From positions 1 to 12,648 of the forward strand of contig JBKPBQ010000582.1 in assembly GCA_046726955.1 (NCBI GenBank): a stretch of DNA of 12,648 nt, in the 5' to 3' direction. Positions within the stretch are counted from its first letter, which is position 1. Every line of letters starts with the position of its first letter. Of this stretch, positions 1 through 7,608 are shown piece after piece. This stretch comes from CAVPGH01 sp046726955. GTDB taxonomy: Bacteria; Acidobacteriota; Vicinamibacteria; Fen-336. Below the pieces are notes generated by a model. The model was not told the origin of the DNA. It searched no databases and saw only the letters and a list, made by a program, of their open reading frames with translations. Position numbers and translations under genes: made by a program.

Positions 1-349
1 GGCTGGCCGCGGGCGCGGCCGCGGGCGCCGGCTCCTCGGCGATCACGATCGGCGCGGGGACCGCGGGCGCCGCCGGTGCGAGCGCGGCCGCGTCCACCTG
101 CGCCAGGATGTCCGCGGCGAGGCCGGACGCGGGAAGAGCGATCCGCGCCGCGGGCGCCGCGGATCCCGCGAGCGGCGCCGTCACTGGAGTCGTCCCCTCG
201 TCGGCGATCACGAACGACGAGACGGCGGGACTCGGCGGCTCGGGAGGGGCGGCCTCCGGCGTCGGCTCCTCGGCGAGCGGCTCCGCGGGCGGCTCGGAGG
301 GAGGGGAGAAGCCCTTCCCCTGGCGGGCGCGCTTTCGGGCGTCGGCCAT
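1..349 (-). CDS. Pro/Ala-rich protein, N-terminal part only (possible chemosensory adaptor linker)
   Basis: The reading frame opens at the ATG at 349 and stays open to the window edge, giving 116 visible residues with no stop. It begins with a basic stretch (MADARKRARQGKG) and then becomes a Pro/Ala/Glu-rich, probably disordered region. Two similar short patches stand out in it: FVIADE at about residues 46-51 and IVIAEE at about 101-106. No folded domain is visible. An in-frame ATG nine bases upstream (358) is an alternative start. The purine run GGGGAGG directly abuts the 349 ATG, which is too close for a normal ribosome site, so the start is uncertain. The gene follows the AAA ATPase stop by only 14 bases and is probably in the same operon. 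A CheW-like or other signalling domain beyond the edge would fit the context, but that is a guess from the neighbours. Confidence 0.6.
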   Translation of the reverse strand, partial: MADARKRARQGKGFSPPSEPPAEPLAEEPTPEAAPPEPPSPAVSSFVIADEGTTPVTAPLAGSAAPAARIALPASGLAADILAQVDAAALAPAAPAVPAPIVIAEEPAPAAAPAAS

Positions 350-363
350 CCTCCCCATGCGGC

Positions 364-1266
364 CTACCGGCTCGCGATCCCGCTCGGGCGCCGCGAGACG
401 CCGGCGAGGGACGAGGCGCGCGCGGGCCGCGGCCCGGGCTCCGAATCGCGCACCCGCGGACCCGCCGCGAGGTCGCGGTCGGCCATGGCGGCCTGGGCGA
501 TCGCCGCGTTCACGCGCCCGACGCCGCGAGCCATCCCCTCGATCAGGGCCTGGCTCGCCAGGTGGTTCAGCACGCGCGGGGTCCCTCCCGAGGCCACGTG
601 GAGGACGGCGAGCGCTTCCTCGTCGAAGAGCTCGCGCGTCGCCCCCGCGACCTTCAGGCGGTGCCGAACGTACTCGCAGGCGTCCTCGAACGTGAGCGGC
701 GTCAGGTGGAACTCCGCGCCGAGGCGCTGCGTGAGCGCGCGGTAGGTCCGGTGGCGCAGCCGCTCGCGCAGCTCGGGCTGGCCCACGAGCACGACGGTGA
801 TGAGGTTGCGGTCGTCGAGCTGGAAGTTCGTGAGCAACCGGATCTCCTCGAAGGTGGGTTTCCCCGGGATGAGGTGGGCCTCGTCCACGATGACGACCGC
901 CGCGCGTCCCTTCTCGTCGAGGGCGAGGAGCCGCTCGTGGATCTGGTCGAGGACGTCGTTCGTGTGGAAGGAGGGGTTCTCGATGCCCAGGTCGCGGGCG
1001 GTCGTGCGCAGGAACTGGCGGGGGGAGAGCCGCGGGTTCAGGATCATCCCCACCTCGTAGCGGTCGCCCAGCCGGTCCACGAGAGCGCGGGTGAGCAGCG
1101 TCTTGCCCGATCCCACCTCCCCGGTGAGGAGAGCGAGCTCCATCTCCTCCACCGCGTAGAGGAGCCGCTCCAGGGCCTCCTCGTAGACCTCGTTCAGGAA
1201 GAGGAAACGCGGGTCCGGCGTCTTGCCGAAGGCCTTCTCGGCGAGGCCGTAATACTCTGCGTACAT
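364..1266 (-). CDS. ExeA/GspA-type AAA ATPase in chemosensory operon
   Basis: A 300-residue P-loop ATPase of the AAA_22/ExeA (GspA) type. Walker A is GEVGSGKT at residues 49-56 and Walker B is VVIVDEAH at about 124-131. A sensor-1-like strand with VVLVGQPELRERL follows at about 158-170. GGTPRVLN at 227-234 matches the sensor-2 Gly-x-Pro-Arg region of this family. The opening MYAEYYGLAEKAFGKTPDPRF is typical of ExeA-like proteins (short first helix, then 'F..TPDP.F'). No transmembrane segment or peptidoglycan-binding domain follows, so it is shorter than ExeA itself and probably cytoplasmic. The last 30 residues are a basic Ser/Arg-rich tail. The ATG overlaps the cheA stop by one base (TGATG), so the two are translationally coupled. 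Family members power secretin assembly (ExeA/GspA) or act as regulatory ATPases. The substrate here is unknown. A link to CheA output or pilus/secretion machinery is inference from position. Confidence 0.9.
   Translation of the reverse strand: MYAEYYGLAEKAFGKTPDPRFLFLNEVYEEALERLLYAVEEMELALLTGEVGSGKTLLTRALVDRLGDRYEVGMILNPRLSPRQFLRTTARDLGIENPSFHTNDVLDQIHERLLALDEKGRAAVVIVDEAHLIPGKPTFEEIRLLTNFQLDDRNLITVVLVGQPELRERLRHRTYRALTQRLGAEFHLTPLTFEDACEYVRHRLKVAGATRELFDEEALAVLHVASGGTPRVLNHLASQALIEGMARGVGRVNAAIAQAAMADRDLAAGPRVRDSEPGPRPARASSLAGVSRRPSGIASR
394..423 (-). repeat. C-terminal peptide ARASSLAGVS shared with CheA
   Basis: Ten residues near the C-terminus of the AAA ATPase (ARASSLAGVS, residues 282-291) match nine of the ten final residues of the neighbouring CheA (ARASSPAGVS, encoded at 1269-1298). 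The codons differ mainly at third positions, with GC-rich alternatives. This could be a short diverged duplication, a shared docking tail, or chance in two Ala/Arg/Ser-rich tails. Confidence 0.4.
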
Positions 1267-3080
1267 CAGGAGACCCCCGCCGGTGAGGACGCGCGCGCGG
1301 CGGTGACGCGGCGGTCGCCGAAGAACGAGGAGACGTCGAGGATCAGCACCACCCGGCCGTCCCCGAGAATCGTGGCTCCCGCCACCCCGAACGCCGTCCC
1401 CGACACCACGGAGTCGAGCGCCTTGATCACGACCTGCTGCTGGCCGCGCAGGCGGTCCACGGTCAGGCCCACGCGCTTCTCGCCGCGGCCCACTACGACC
1501 ACGTAGGCGTCGTGCCCCTTTCTCTCCTGGAGCTCGAAGAGGCGGGCCAGGTTCACGAGGGGGACCAGGCGGTCGCGCAGGCGCAGCGTGTCCTGGCCGT
1601 TCATCTTCAGGATGTCGGCGCGGTCGAAGCGCAGGCTCTCCACGACCGAGCCCGAGGGCAGGGCGTAGGTCTCGCCTCCCACCTCGACCATGAGCACCGA
1701 GATGATGGCGAGCGTGAGCGGGAGCTGGATCGTGAACTTCGTCCCCGCCCCCGGCATCGTCTCCGCCTCGATGAGGCCGTTCAGCCTCTCCGTGCACTTC
1801 AGGACCACGTCGAGGCCGACGCCGCGGCCCGAAAGGTCGGTCACGGACGCCGCCGTCGAGAAGCCCTCCGCGAAGATGAACTGGATGACCTCGCGGTCGG
1901 TGAGGATGTCGTCCTCGCGCAGGAGGCCGCGGGCGATCGCCTTCCTCCGCACCGCGCCGGCGTCGATGCCCCGCCCGTCGTCGGCGATCGTGATCACGAC
2001 CTGGTTCGACTCCTGGGCGGCCGAGAGCAGGATCGTCCCCACCGGCGACTTGCCCTTGGAGCGGCGCTCGGCGGGCATCTCCAGGCCATGGTCGATGCTG
2101 TTGCGGATCATGTGGACGAGCGGCTCGCCGATCTCGTCGATGATCGCCTTGTCCACCCGCGTGTCCTCGCCTTCCACGATGAGGTCGATCTGCTTGCCTT
2201 GCTGGCGGGCGATGTCGCGCACGAGCCGCGGGAAGCGCTCGAAGACGTTCCGGATGGGGAGCATCCGGATGTCCATGATCGTCTCCTGGAGCTGCTTGGA
2301 GACGCCGGCGAGCTGGTGGACGGCGTCGTTCAGCTCGCGGACCACCCCTTCCTCGCCGAGGGCGAAGGCGGCGGAGCGGCCGGCTTCCTGGAGCTTCGTC
2401 CGCTGAACGATGAGCTCGCCCACCAGGTTCAGCAGGTGGTCGAGCTTGGCGAAGTCCACGCGCACGAGGTTCGAGCGGGTGGTGACGATGTCGGCGGGGA
2501 CGGCGGGGGCGGGTTTGGAGGCAGTGGCCGTCGCCGTGACCTGGTTCGAGGGGGCAGGAACGGGCGCGACGGGGCTCGAGGGAGTCGGGACGGCGGGGAC
2601 CGGCCTCGAGGGAGCCGGAACGGCCGGCGGAGCGGGTACAGGGACCGCGGACCGGGTCGGGGGAGGACCGGCTTGACCGGTCGGTTCCGGACCGCGACCG
2701 ACCAGCTCGGCCAGGTGGTTGCGCTCCGGAGTGAGGTCCCGTTGCTCCTTGCCTGCCGCACACGCGCGCTCGACCCCGTCGCGGAGCGCGCTCGCGCCGG
2801 TGAACAGCCGATCGAAGAGGGCGGGCGACGAGGCGAGGCTGCCGTCGCGAAGGTGGCCGAGCACGTCCTCGAGCACGTGGACGTACTCCTTGATGGAGGC
2901 GAAGCCCATCATGCCGCTGTTGCCCTTGAGCGTGTGGAGCGGACCGAGGACCCTGGCCACGACGTCGGACTTGACGCCTTCGCGCTCGAGGCGCAGGAGG
3001 ACCTGGTCGAGGACGTGTAGATGGGAGCGCGCGTCCTCGAGGTAGATCCCGACGAGCTCGGCGGAGACCTCAAAGTCCAT
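1266..3080 (-). CDS. cheA: Chemotaxis histidine kinase CheA
   Basis: A 604-residue CheA-type kinase. It autophosphorylates an HPt histidine and passes phosphate to a CheY-type regulator, controlled by receptors through CheW. Domains in order: HPt (about 1-110) with LHTLKG, phosphoacceptor His49; a Pro/Ala/Val-rich linker (about 131-200); the dimerisation helices (about 203-285); the HATPase core with N box HMIRNSIDHG (323-332), G1 DDGRGID (367-373) and G2 GRGVGLD (418-424); and a CheW-like P5 domain (about 455-590). No folded CheY-binding P2 domain is visible; the linker takes its place. The ATG at 3080 has only a weak Shine-Dalgarno sequence, and 44 bases separate it from the cheY stop, so it is probably co-transcribed with cheY. 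Its stop overlaps the ATPase start. No receptor, cheR, cheB or flagellar gene is visible, so the controlled behaviour (swimming, pili or another output) is open. Confidence 0.96.
   Translation of the reverse strand: MDFEVSAELVGIYLEDARSHLHVLDQVLLRLEREGVKSDVVARVLGPLHTLKGNSGMMGFASIKEYVHVLEDVLGHLRDGSLASSPALFDRLFTGASALRDGVERACAAGKEQRDLTPERNHLAELVGRGPEPTGQAGPPPTRSAVPVPAPPAVPAPSRPVPAVPTPSSPVAPVPAPSNQVTATATASKPAPAVPADIVTTRSNLVRVDFAKLDHLLNLVGELIVQRTKLQEAGRSAAFALGEEGVVRELNDAVHQLAGVSKQLQETIMDIRMLPIRNVFERFPRLVRDIARQQGKQIDLIVEGEDTRVDKAIIDEIGEPLVHMIRNSIDHGLEMPAERRSKGKSPVGTILLSAAQESNQVVITIADDGRGIDAGAVRRKAIARGLLREDDILTDREVIQFIFAEGFSTAASVTDLSGRGVGLDVVLKCTERLNGLIEAETMPGAGTKFTIQLPLTLAIISVLMVEVGGETYALPSGSVVESLRFDRADILKMNGQDTLRLRDRLVPLVNLARLFELQERKGHDAYVVVVGRGEKRVGLTVDRLRGQQQVVIKALDSVVSGTAFGVAGATILGDGRVVLILDVSSFFGDRRVTAARASSPAGVS
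2543..2632 (-). repeat. 30-bp tandem repeat in the CheA linker
   Basis: On the plus strand, copies of a GG-x-TCGAG-GG-type unit recur at 2543, 2573 and 2603, an exact 30-base period that includes CTCGAG twice and TTCGAG once. In protein terms these are three diverged ten-residue units: PAVPAPSRPV, PAVPTPSSPV and APVPAPSNQV (residues about 152-181). The period is a multiple of three, so copy-number change would lengthen or shorten the HPt-to-kinase tether without a frameshift. Confidence 0.75.
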
Positions 3081-3124
3081 GGCCCAGCCCCGGCGTCACT
3101 TCCCGCCGCCCGGACCGAGAGGCC

Positions 3125-3499
3125 TCACTCCGCGGTGATCTTTTCGATGAGGCCGTGCAGCTCCGAAGCCTGGAAGGGCTTCTTGACGTATCCCTTGGCG
3201 CCCATCTTCAGGCCGCGGATGGTGTCCTCTTCCTTGCCCTCGGTCGAGATGATGATGACGGGTATCGCCTGGTAGGCCGGCTCCTTCTGCAGGCGCTGCA
3301 GGAACTCGAGCCCGTTCATGACCGGCATGTTGATGTCGAGGAGGATGAGGTCGATGCCCTCTTCCTGGGCGAGCTTGTCCAGGGCTTCGAGCCCGTTCAT
3401 GGCGCTGACGAGCTTGCAGTTCTTGTATCGGGAGAGGAAGAGCTTGTACATCTGGTGGATCAGGGCCGAATCGTCCACCGCCAGGATCTTCCTCAGCAT
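3125..3499 (-). CDS. cheY: Single-domain response regulator, CheY-like
   Basis: A 124-residue stand-alone receiver domain with no output domain. The acidic pocket is Asp9-Asp10 (VDDS), the phosphoacceptor is Asp55 (LLDINMP), and the switch residues are Thr86 (IIISTEGK), Tyr104 and Lys107 (GYVKKPF). The length is normal for CheY. The ATG at 3499 follows a purine-rich site (GGGGGAGAGG) at good spacing. It is the first gene of the minus-strand operon, 44 bases ahead of cheA, so it is the natural phosphate acceptor of that CheA. A receiver without an output domain acts by binding a partner, such as a flagellar switch or a pilus-regulating protein, or it acts as a phosphate sink. The window does not show which. 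Confidence 0.93.
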   Translation of the reverse strand: MLRKILAVDDSALIHQMYKLFLSRYKNCKLVSAMNGLEALDKLAQEEGIDLILLDINMPVMNGLEFLQRLQKEPAYQAIPVIIISTEGKEEDTIRGLKMGAKGYVKKPFQASELHGLIEKITAE

Positions 3500-3580
3500 G
3501 CCTCTCCCCCCGCGCCCGCCGCGATTCGGGCGTACAGGACGCCAACTCGGCCGCGCGGACCCAGCACCCCGGCGCCTAGC

Positions 3581-3609
3581 GTTTTAGCACCTTACCCGCG
3601 AGCGTTCAA
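3581..3609 (-). promoter_or_regulatory. Sigma70-type promoter for cheY-cheA operon
   Basis: On the minus strand, TTGAAC (3609-3604) is followed by a 17-base spacer and TAAAAC (3586-3581). Both hexamers are close to the TTGACA/TATAAT consensus, and this is one of the few AT-rich patches in the divergent gap. A start near 3574 would give a leader of about 75 bases before cheY. Confidence 0.6.
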
Positions 3610-3655
3610 CCAGTAGCCGAATCCCACCCGCCTGGTCGCGCCGCCGGCGGCGCGC

Positions 3656-3661
3656 TATAGT
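3656..3661 (+). promoter_or_regulatory. Likely -10 element for the ROK gene
   Basis: TATAGT stands alone in very GC-rich sequence, 33 bases before the GTG start of the ROK gene. A start near 3668 would leave a short leader carrying the Shine-Dalgarno-like GGCGGAGGAG. No convincing -35 lies 16-18 bases upstream, so this is a partial match only. Confidence 0.4.
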
Positions 3662-3694
3662 CGCCGGCATCGAGGCGGAGGAGCCGAGTTTCCG

Positions 3695-4693
3695 GTGACT
3701 TACGTGGGGCTCGACGTCGGGGGGACGAACCTCAAGGGGGCCCGCGTGTCCGCGGACGGCGGCGTTCTCGCGAGGATCCACGAGCCCACCGTGCGCGATT
3801 CGGCCGACCGCCTCCTCGACCAGCTCGCCCGAGCGGTAGCGCGGCTCTCGGACGGGGGCGCGCCCGCCGCGGTGGGCGTCGGGGTTCCCGCCATCGTGGA
3901 CCAGCGGACCCGTCGAGTCCGGGCGGTCCCGAACCTGCCGTCGCTCGCGGCGCTCGCCGACCGGGACCTCGCGGGGGCGCTCTCCGAACGTCTCGGTACG
4001 CCGGTCGTGATCGAGAACGACGCCCGGGCCGCCGGTCTCGCCGAGGCCTGGAAAGGCGGCGGCCGCGGCGTCCAGAACCTCCTCTTCCTCACGCTGGGGA
4101 CGGGCGTCGGCAGCGCCTTCGTCCTCGACGGCCGGCTCTGGACGGGCAAGAGCGGCTTCGCGGGCGAGGTCGGCCACATGCCCATCGCTCCCGACGGCGA
4201 GCGTTGCGGCTGCGGCTCGCGCGGGTGCCTCGAGACGATCGTGGGAAGCTTCGGCTGGATGCGGCGGGCCGAGATCGCGGTGCACCGCCACCCGGGGTCG
4301 GTCCTGGCCCGGCGCACCCTGGAGCCGGCCACGATCGTGGACGCGGCGCGGGCGGGCGATGCGGTAGCGCTCGAGGTCGTGGACGAGACCGCGCGCGCCC
4401 TGGGCCAGGCAATCGCCGGGCTGCTCAACGCGCTGAATCTCGAGCGGGTGGTCATCGGGGGCGGGGTGGCCGCGGCCGGGGACTTCCTCCTCGAGCGGAT
4501 CGTCCGCGAGACGCGGGCGCGCGCCTGGCCCCAGGTCTTCGCGGACTGCTCGTTCCGACTCGCGGAGCTGGGAGGCGAGGCCGGGGTGGTGGGAGCCGCC
4601 CGGGTGGCGATGCTCGCCGCGGCCGACGCCGGCGGCGGCGCGCGACCCCCCGGGCCCCCCGGAGGGGGCACGCCCCCTGGAGGGGGCAAGTGA
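3695..4693 (+). CDS. ROK-family sugar kinase (glucokinase-like)
   Basis: A 332-residue ROK protein. The N-terminal phosphate-binding loop is LDVGGTNLKG (about 6-15). The catalytic Asp109 lies in IENDARAA. A second glycine motif is LGTGVGSA (about 134-141). The ROK signature GEVGHM (157-162) is followed by CGCGSRGCLE (171-180), so His161 with Cys171, Cys173 and Cys178 form the expected zinc site. There is no N-terminal helix-turn-helix, which points to a sugar kinase acting on glucose, N-acetylglucosamine, N-acetylmannosamine or similar rather than a ROK repressor. The exact sugar cannot be read from sequence. The GTG start at 3695 has GGAGGAG about 10 bases upstream. The last 20 residues (GGGARPPGPPGGG and on) are a low-complexity tail encoded by two palindromes. 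The stop overlaps the next gene's GTG start. Confidence 0.93.
   Translation: MTYVGLDVGGTNLKGARVSADGGVLARIHEPTVRDSADRLLDQLARAVARLSDGGAPAAVGVGVPAIVDQRTRRVRAVPNLPSLAALADRDLAGALSERLGTPVVIENDARAAGLAEAWKGGGRGVQNLLFLTLGTGVGSAFVLDGRLWTGKSGFAGEVGHMPIAPDGERCGCGSRGCLETIVGSFGWMRRAEIAVHRHPGSVLARRTLEPATIVDAARAGDAVALEVVDETARALGQAIAGLLNALNLERVVIGGGVAAAGDFLLERIVRETRARAWPQVFADCSFRLAELGGEAGVVGAARVAMLAAADAGGGARPPGPPGGGTPPGGGK
4654..4687 (+). repeat. Two tandem 16-base palindromes at the end of the ROK gene
   Basis: GCCCCCCGGAGGGGGC (4654-4669) and GCCCCCTGGAGGGGGC (4672-4687) are near-identical hairpins with six-base stems and four-base loops, separated by two bases. They encode the Gly/Pro tail of the ROK protein. 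GGAGG at 4679-4683, in the loop and 3' arm of the second hairpin, lies six bases before the GTG at 4690. It is the best ribosome site for the next gene. No T-run follows, so these are not intrinsic terminators. Confidence 0.75.
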
Positions 4694-5190
4694 TCTTCGA
4701 GTCCAACGAGCGCCTCGCCGCGGACATCCGGGACCTCCTCGACTCGATTCGCGTGCTCGGTCGCGGCCGATACGCCATCGTCTTCGATCCCCGGTCGATC
4801 CTCTTCGAGAGCACGGAGCCGGAGACGACGGGCCACTGGGTGCTGCGTCGCTACCTCGAGCAGCGGACGGAAGCGCTCTTCAAGATCCCCGCCGGGCTCG
4901 CGTCCGGCGGCGAGATGGAGGACGTGTTCGCGGACTGGAGCGCTCCCGCCGGCGAAGAGGAGGACGAGTTCTACATGGCGTTCCTGAACGGGAGGGTGGG
5001 GCTGCTCGTCGCCTGTCCCGACGCGGAGGACCTCAAGACCCGGGCCGACGAACCCGTGCGCGCGCTCGCCGATCGGTTGCTCCGCTACAACGCGGCCTGG
5101 CGGCTCGACGAGAAGGGACGGGGCCTCTTCTTCGGCCAGCCGCGCCTCGACGTCGTGGTGGTGGGGCGGCCGCAGGACAACCCGCAGTAA
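4690..5190 (+). CDS. Conserved-looking protein of unknown function, coupled to ROK gene
   Basis: A 166-residue soluble protein with no signal peptide or transmembrane segment. I do not recognise the family. It reads as an alpha/beta fold: an N-terminal helix (about 6-22), beta-like strands GRYAIVFDP (26-34) and GRVGLLVACP (101-110), a helix with ADEPVRALADRLLRYNAAWR (about 119-138), and a final strand LDVVVVG (153-159). The middle carries an acidic loop, GEEEDEFYMA (about 88-97). The strand-helix pattern loosely recalls roadblock/longin-type or receiver-like small domains, but there is no diagnostic motif. GTG at 4690 overlaps the ROK stop (GTGA) and uses GGAGG at 4679-4683, so synthesis is likely coupled to ROK translation. 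Codon use matches its neighbours. It ends 44 bases before lepA. Confidence 0.8.
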   Translation: MIFESNERLAADIRDLLDSIRVLGRGRYAIVFDPRSILFESTEPETTGHWVLRRYLEQRTEALFKIPAGLASGGEMEDVFADWSAPAGEEEDEFYMAFLNGRVGLLVACPDAEDLKTRADEPVRALADRLLRYNAAWRLDEKGRGLFFGQPRLDVVVVGRPQDNPQ

Positions 5191-5193
5191 AAT
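5188..5193 (+). promoter_or_regulatory. Possible -10 element before lepA
   Basis: TAAAAT overlaps the TAA stop of the preceding gene and lies 42 bases before the lepA ATG. It is an AT-rich island in GC-rich sequence. There is no recognisable -35 and no TGn extension, so the match is weak and may simply reflect the stop codon. Confidence 0.25.
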
Positions 5194-5234
5194 GACGTGT
5201 TGGGCCGGGCGACCCCTGCGCCTCCTGGCCCCCC

Positions 5235-7028
<1,794 letters not shown>

Positions 7029-7039
7029 CGCGGATCCTA

Positions 7040-7068
7040 TTTACACGACCGCGGCTGCGGCGTAGAGT
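7040..7068 (+). promoter_or_regulatory. Promoter for the YidB-family gene
   Basis: TTTACA (7040-7045), a 17-base spacer and TAGAGT (7063-7068) form a reasonable sigma70-type promoter starting just 11 bases after the lepA stop. A start near 7075 would give a leader of about 57 bases containing the hairpin at 7079-7094. Confidence 0.55.
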
Positions 7069-7078
7069 CGCGCTACCT

Positions 7079-7094
7079 TTCGATACGGATCGAA
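7079..7094 (+). other. Perfect hairpin in the leader of the YidB-family gene
   Basis: TTCGATACGGATCGAA forms a six-base perfect stem with the loop ACGG. It falls just after the predicted transcription start and 37 bases before the ATG. It could stabilise the 5' end of the message or be a dyad operator. It is short, so chance is possible. Confidence 0.4.
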
Positions 7095-7131
7095 GCGGCG
7101 CGCAGGCGATCTCGCAAGAAGGAGCCGGACG

Positions 7132-7557
7132 ATGGCACTCCTCGACGACCTGATGGCACAGGGCGGCAGCATCTGCGACATCATCAAGAAGAACCCCCAG
7201 CTCGTGGCGGCGGCGGTGAGCATGCTGAGCACGAAGCAGGGCTCGGTGGGCGGAACGAGCGGACTCGACGGGCTCGTCAACGCGTTCCAGAAGGGGGGCA
7301 TGGGCGACGTGATGTCCTCCTGGATCGGCACCGGGACGAACCAGCCGATCTCCCCCGGGCAGCTCTCGGACGTGCTGGGACCCGACATGATGAGCCAGGT
7401 CGGCAAGGCCGGGGGGGTGCCCACCCACGAGGCGGGATCGGTCCTGGCGAGCCTCCTCCCCGTGCTCGTCAACGGCCTCACCCCCCAGGGGAAGGTGCCA
7501 CAGACGACCACGCTCGAGGACATGCTCGGCGGAGTGATGAAGGGCCTGGCTTCCTAG
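7132..7557 (+). CDS. YidB-family protein (DUF937)
   Basis: A 141-residue protein of the YidB/DUF937 family. Family hallmarks in order: GLDGLVNAFQKGGMGDVMSSWI (about 43-64, written as in the family's 'GGL..I...W' block), the PISPGQLSDVLGPDM segment (about 71-85), and LLPVLVNGLTPQGKVP (about 108-123), matching YidB's 'LP..ID.LSPQG'. No signal peptide or transmembrane helix is visible, so it is probably cytoplasmic. The family's biochemical role is not established. AAGGAG at 7119-7124 is a good ribosome site seven bases before the ATG at 7132. It appears to be its own transcription unit, with a promoter at 7040-7068 and an intrinsic terminator at 7571-7596, between lepA and lepB. Confidence 0.88.
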   Translation: MALLDDLMAQGGSICDIIKKNPQLVAAAVSMLSTKQGSVGGTSGLDGLVNAFQKGGMGDVMSSWIGTGTNQPISPGQLSDVLGPDMMSQVGKAGGVPTHEAGSVLASLLPVLVNGLTPQGKVPQTTTLEDMLGGVMKGLAS

Positions 7558-7570
7558 GGCCGGACGGCGT

Positions 7571-7596
7571 CCGGGGCCGAGCCCCGGAATTTTGTT
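7571..7596 (+). terminator. Rho-independent terminator after the YidB-family gene
   Basis: A perfect seven-base stem CCGGGGC (7571-7577) / GCCCCGG (7581-7587) with the loop CGA is followed by AATTTTGTT. It begins 14 bases after the stop at 7557. A smaller dyad, GGACGGCGTCC, overlaps its 5' side. Confidence 0.75.
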
Positions 7597-7601
7597 AGAA
7601 T
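7593..7601 (+). promoter_or_regulatory. Extended -10 promoter for lepB
   Basis: TGTTAGAAT is a TGn-extended -10 element (TAGAAT at 7596-7601), partly embedded in the T-run of the preceding terminator. A start six to eight bases downstream would fall at about 7607-7609, on or next to the lepB ATG at 7609. The message could therefore be leaderless. No good -35 is visible, as is usual for extended -10 promoters. Confidence 0.5.
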
Positions 7602-7608
7602 GCGGGGG

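Noticed and set aside
2543..2632. Evenly spaced repeats as a CRISPR or operator array
   Set aside because: The units are contiguous, diverged and in frame, and they encode a Pro-rich linker.
1267..2763. Minus-strand open frame running upstream from the AAA ATPase, which would make a 799-residue fusion
   Set aside because: This part is low-complexity Arg/Pro/Gly sequence that overlaps the clear CheA frame. The ATPase begins naturally at 1266.
1512..3020. Long plus-strand open frame opposite cheA
   Set aside because: It is an antisense shadow of a high-GC gene with no recognisable domain. All CheA motifs are on the other strand.
3500..3694. Small RNA or riboswitch in the divergent cheY-ROK gap
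   Set aside because: Only promoter-like elements are visible. No conserved RNA fold or terminator could be supported by eye.
4654..4687. Palindrome pair as an intrinsic terminator
   Set aside because: It lies inside coding sequence, has no T-run, and carries the next gene's ribosome site.
3700..4836. Long minus-strand open frame opposite the ROK gene
   Set aside because: It is Ser/Arg/Pro-rich with no motif, while the plus-strand frame carries the full ROK signature.
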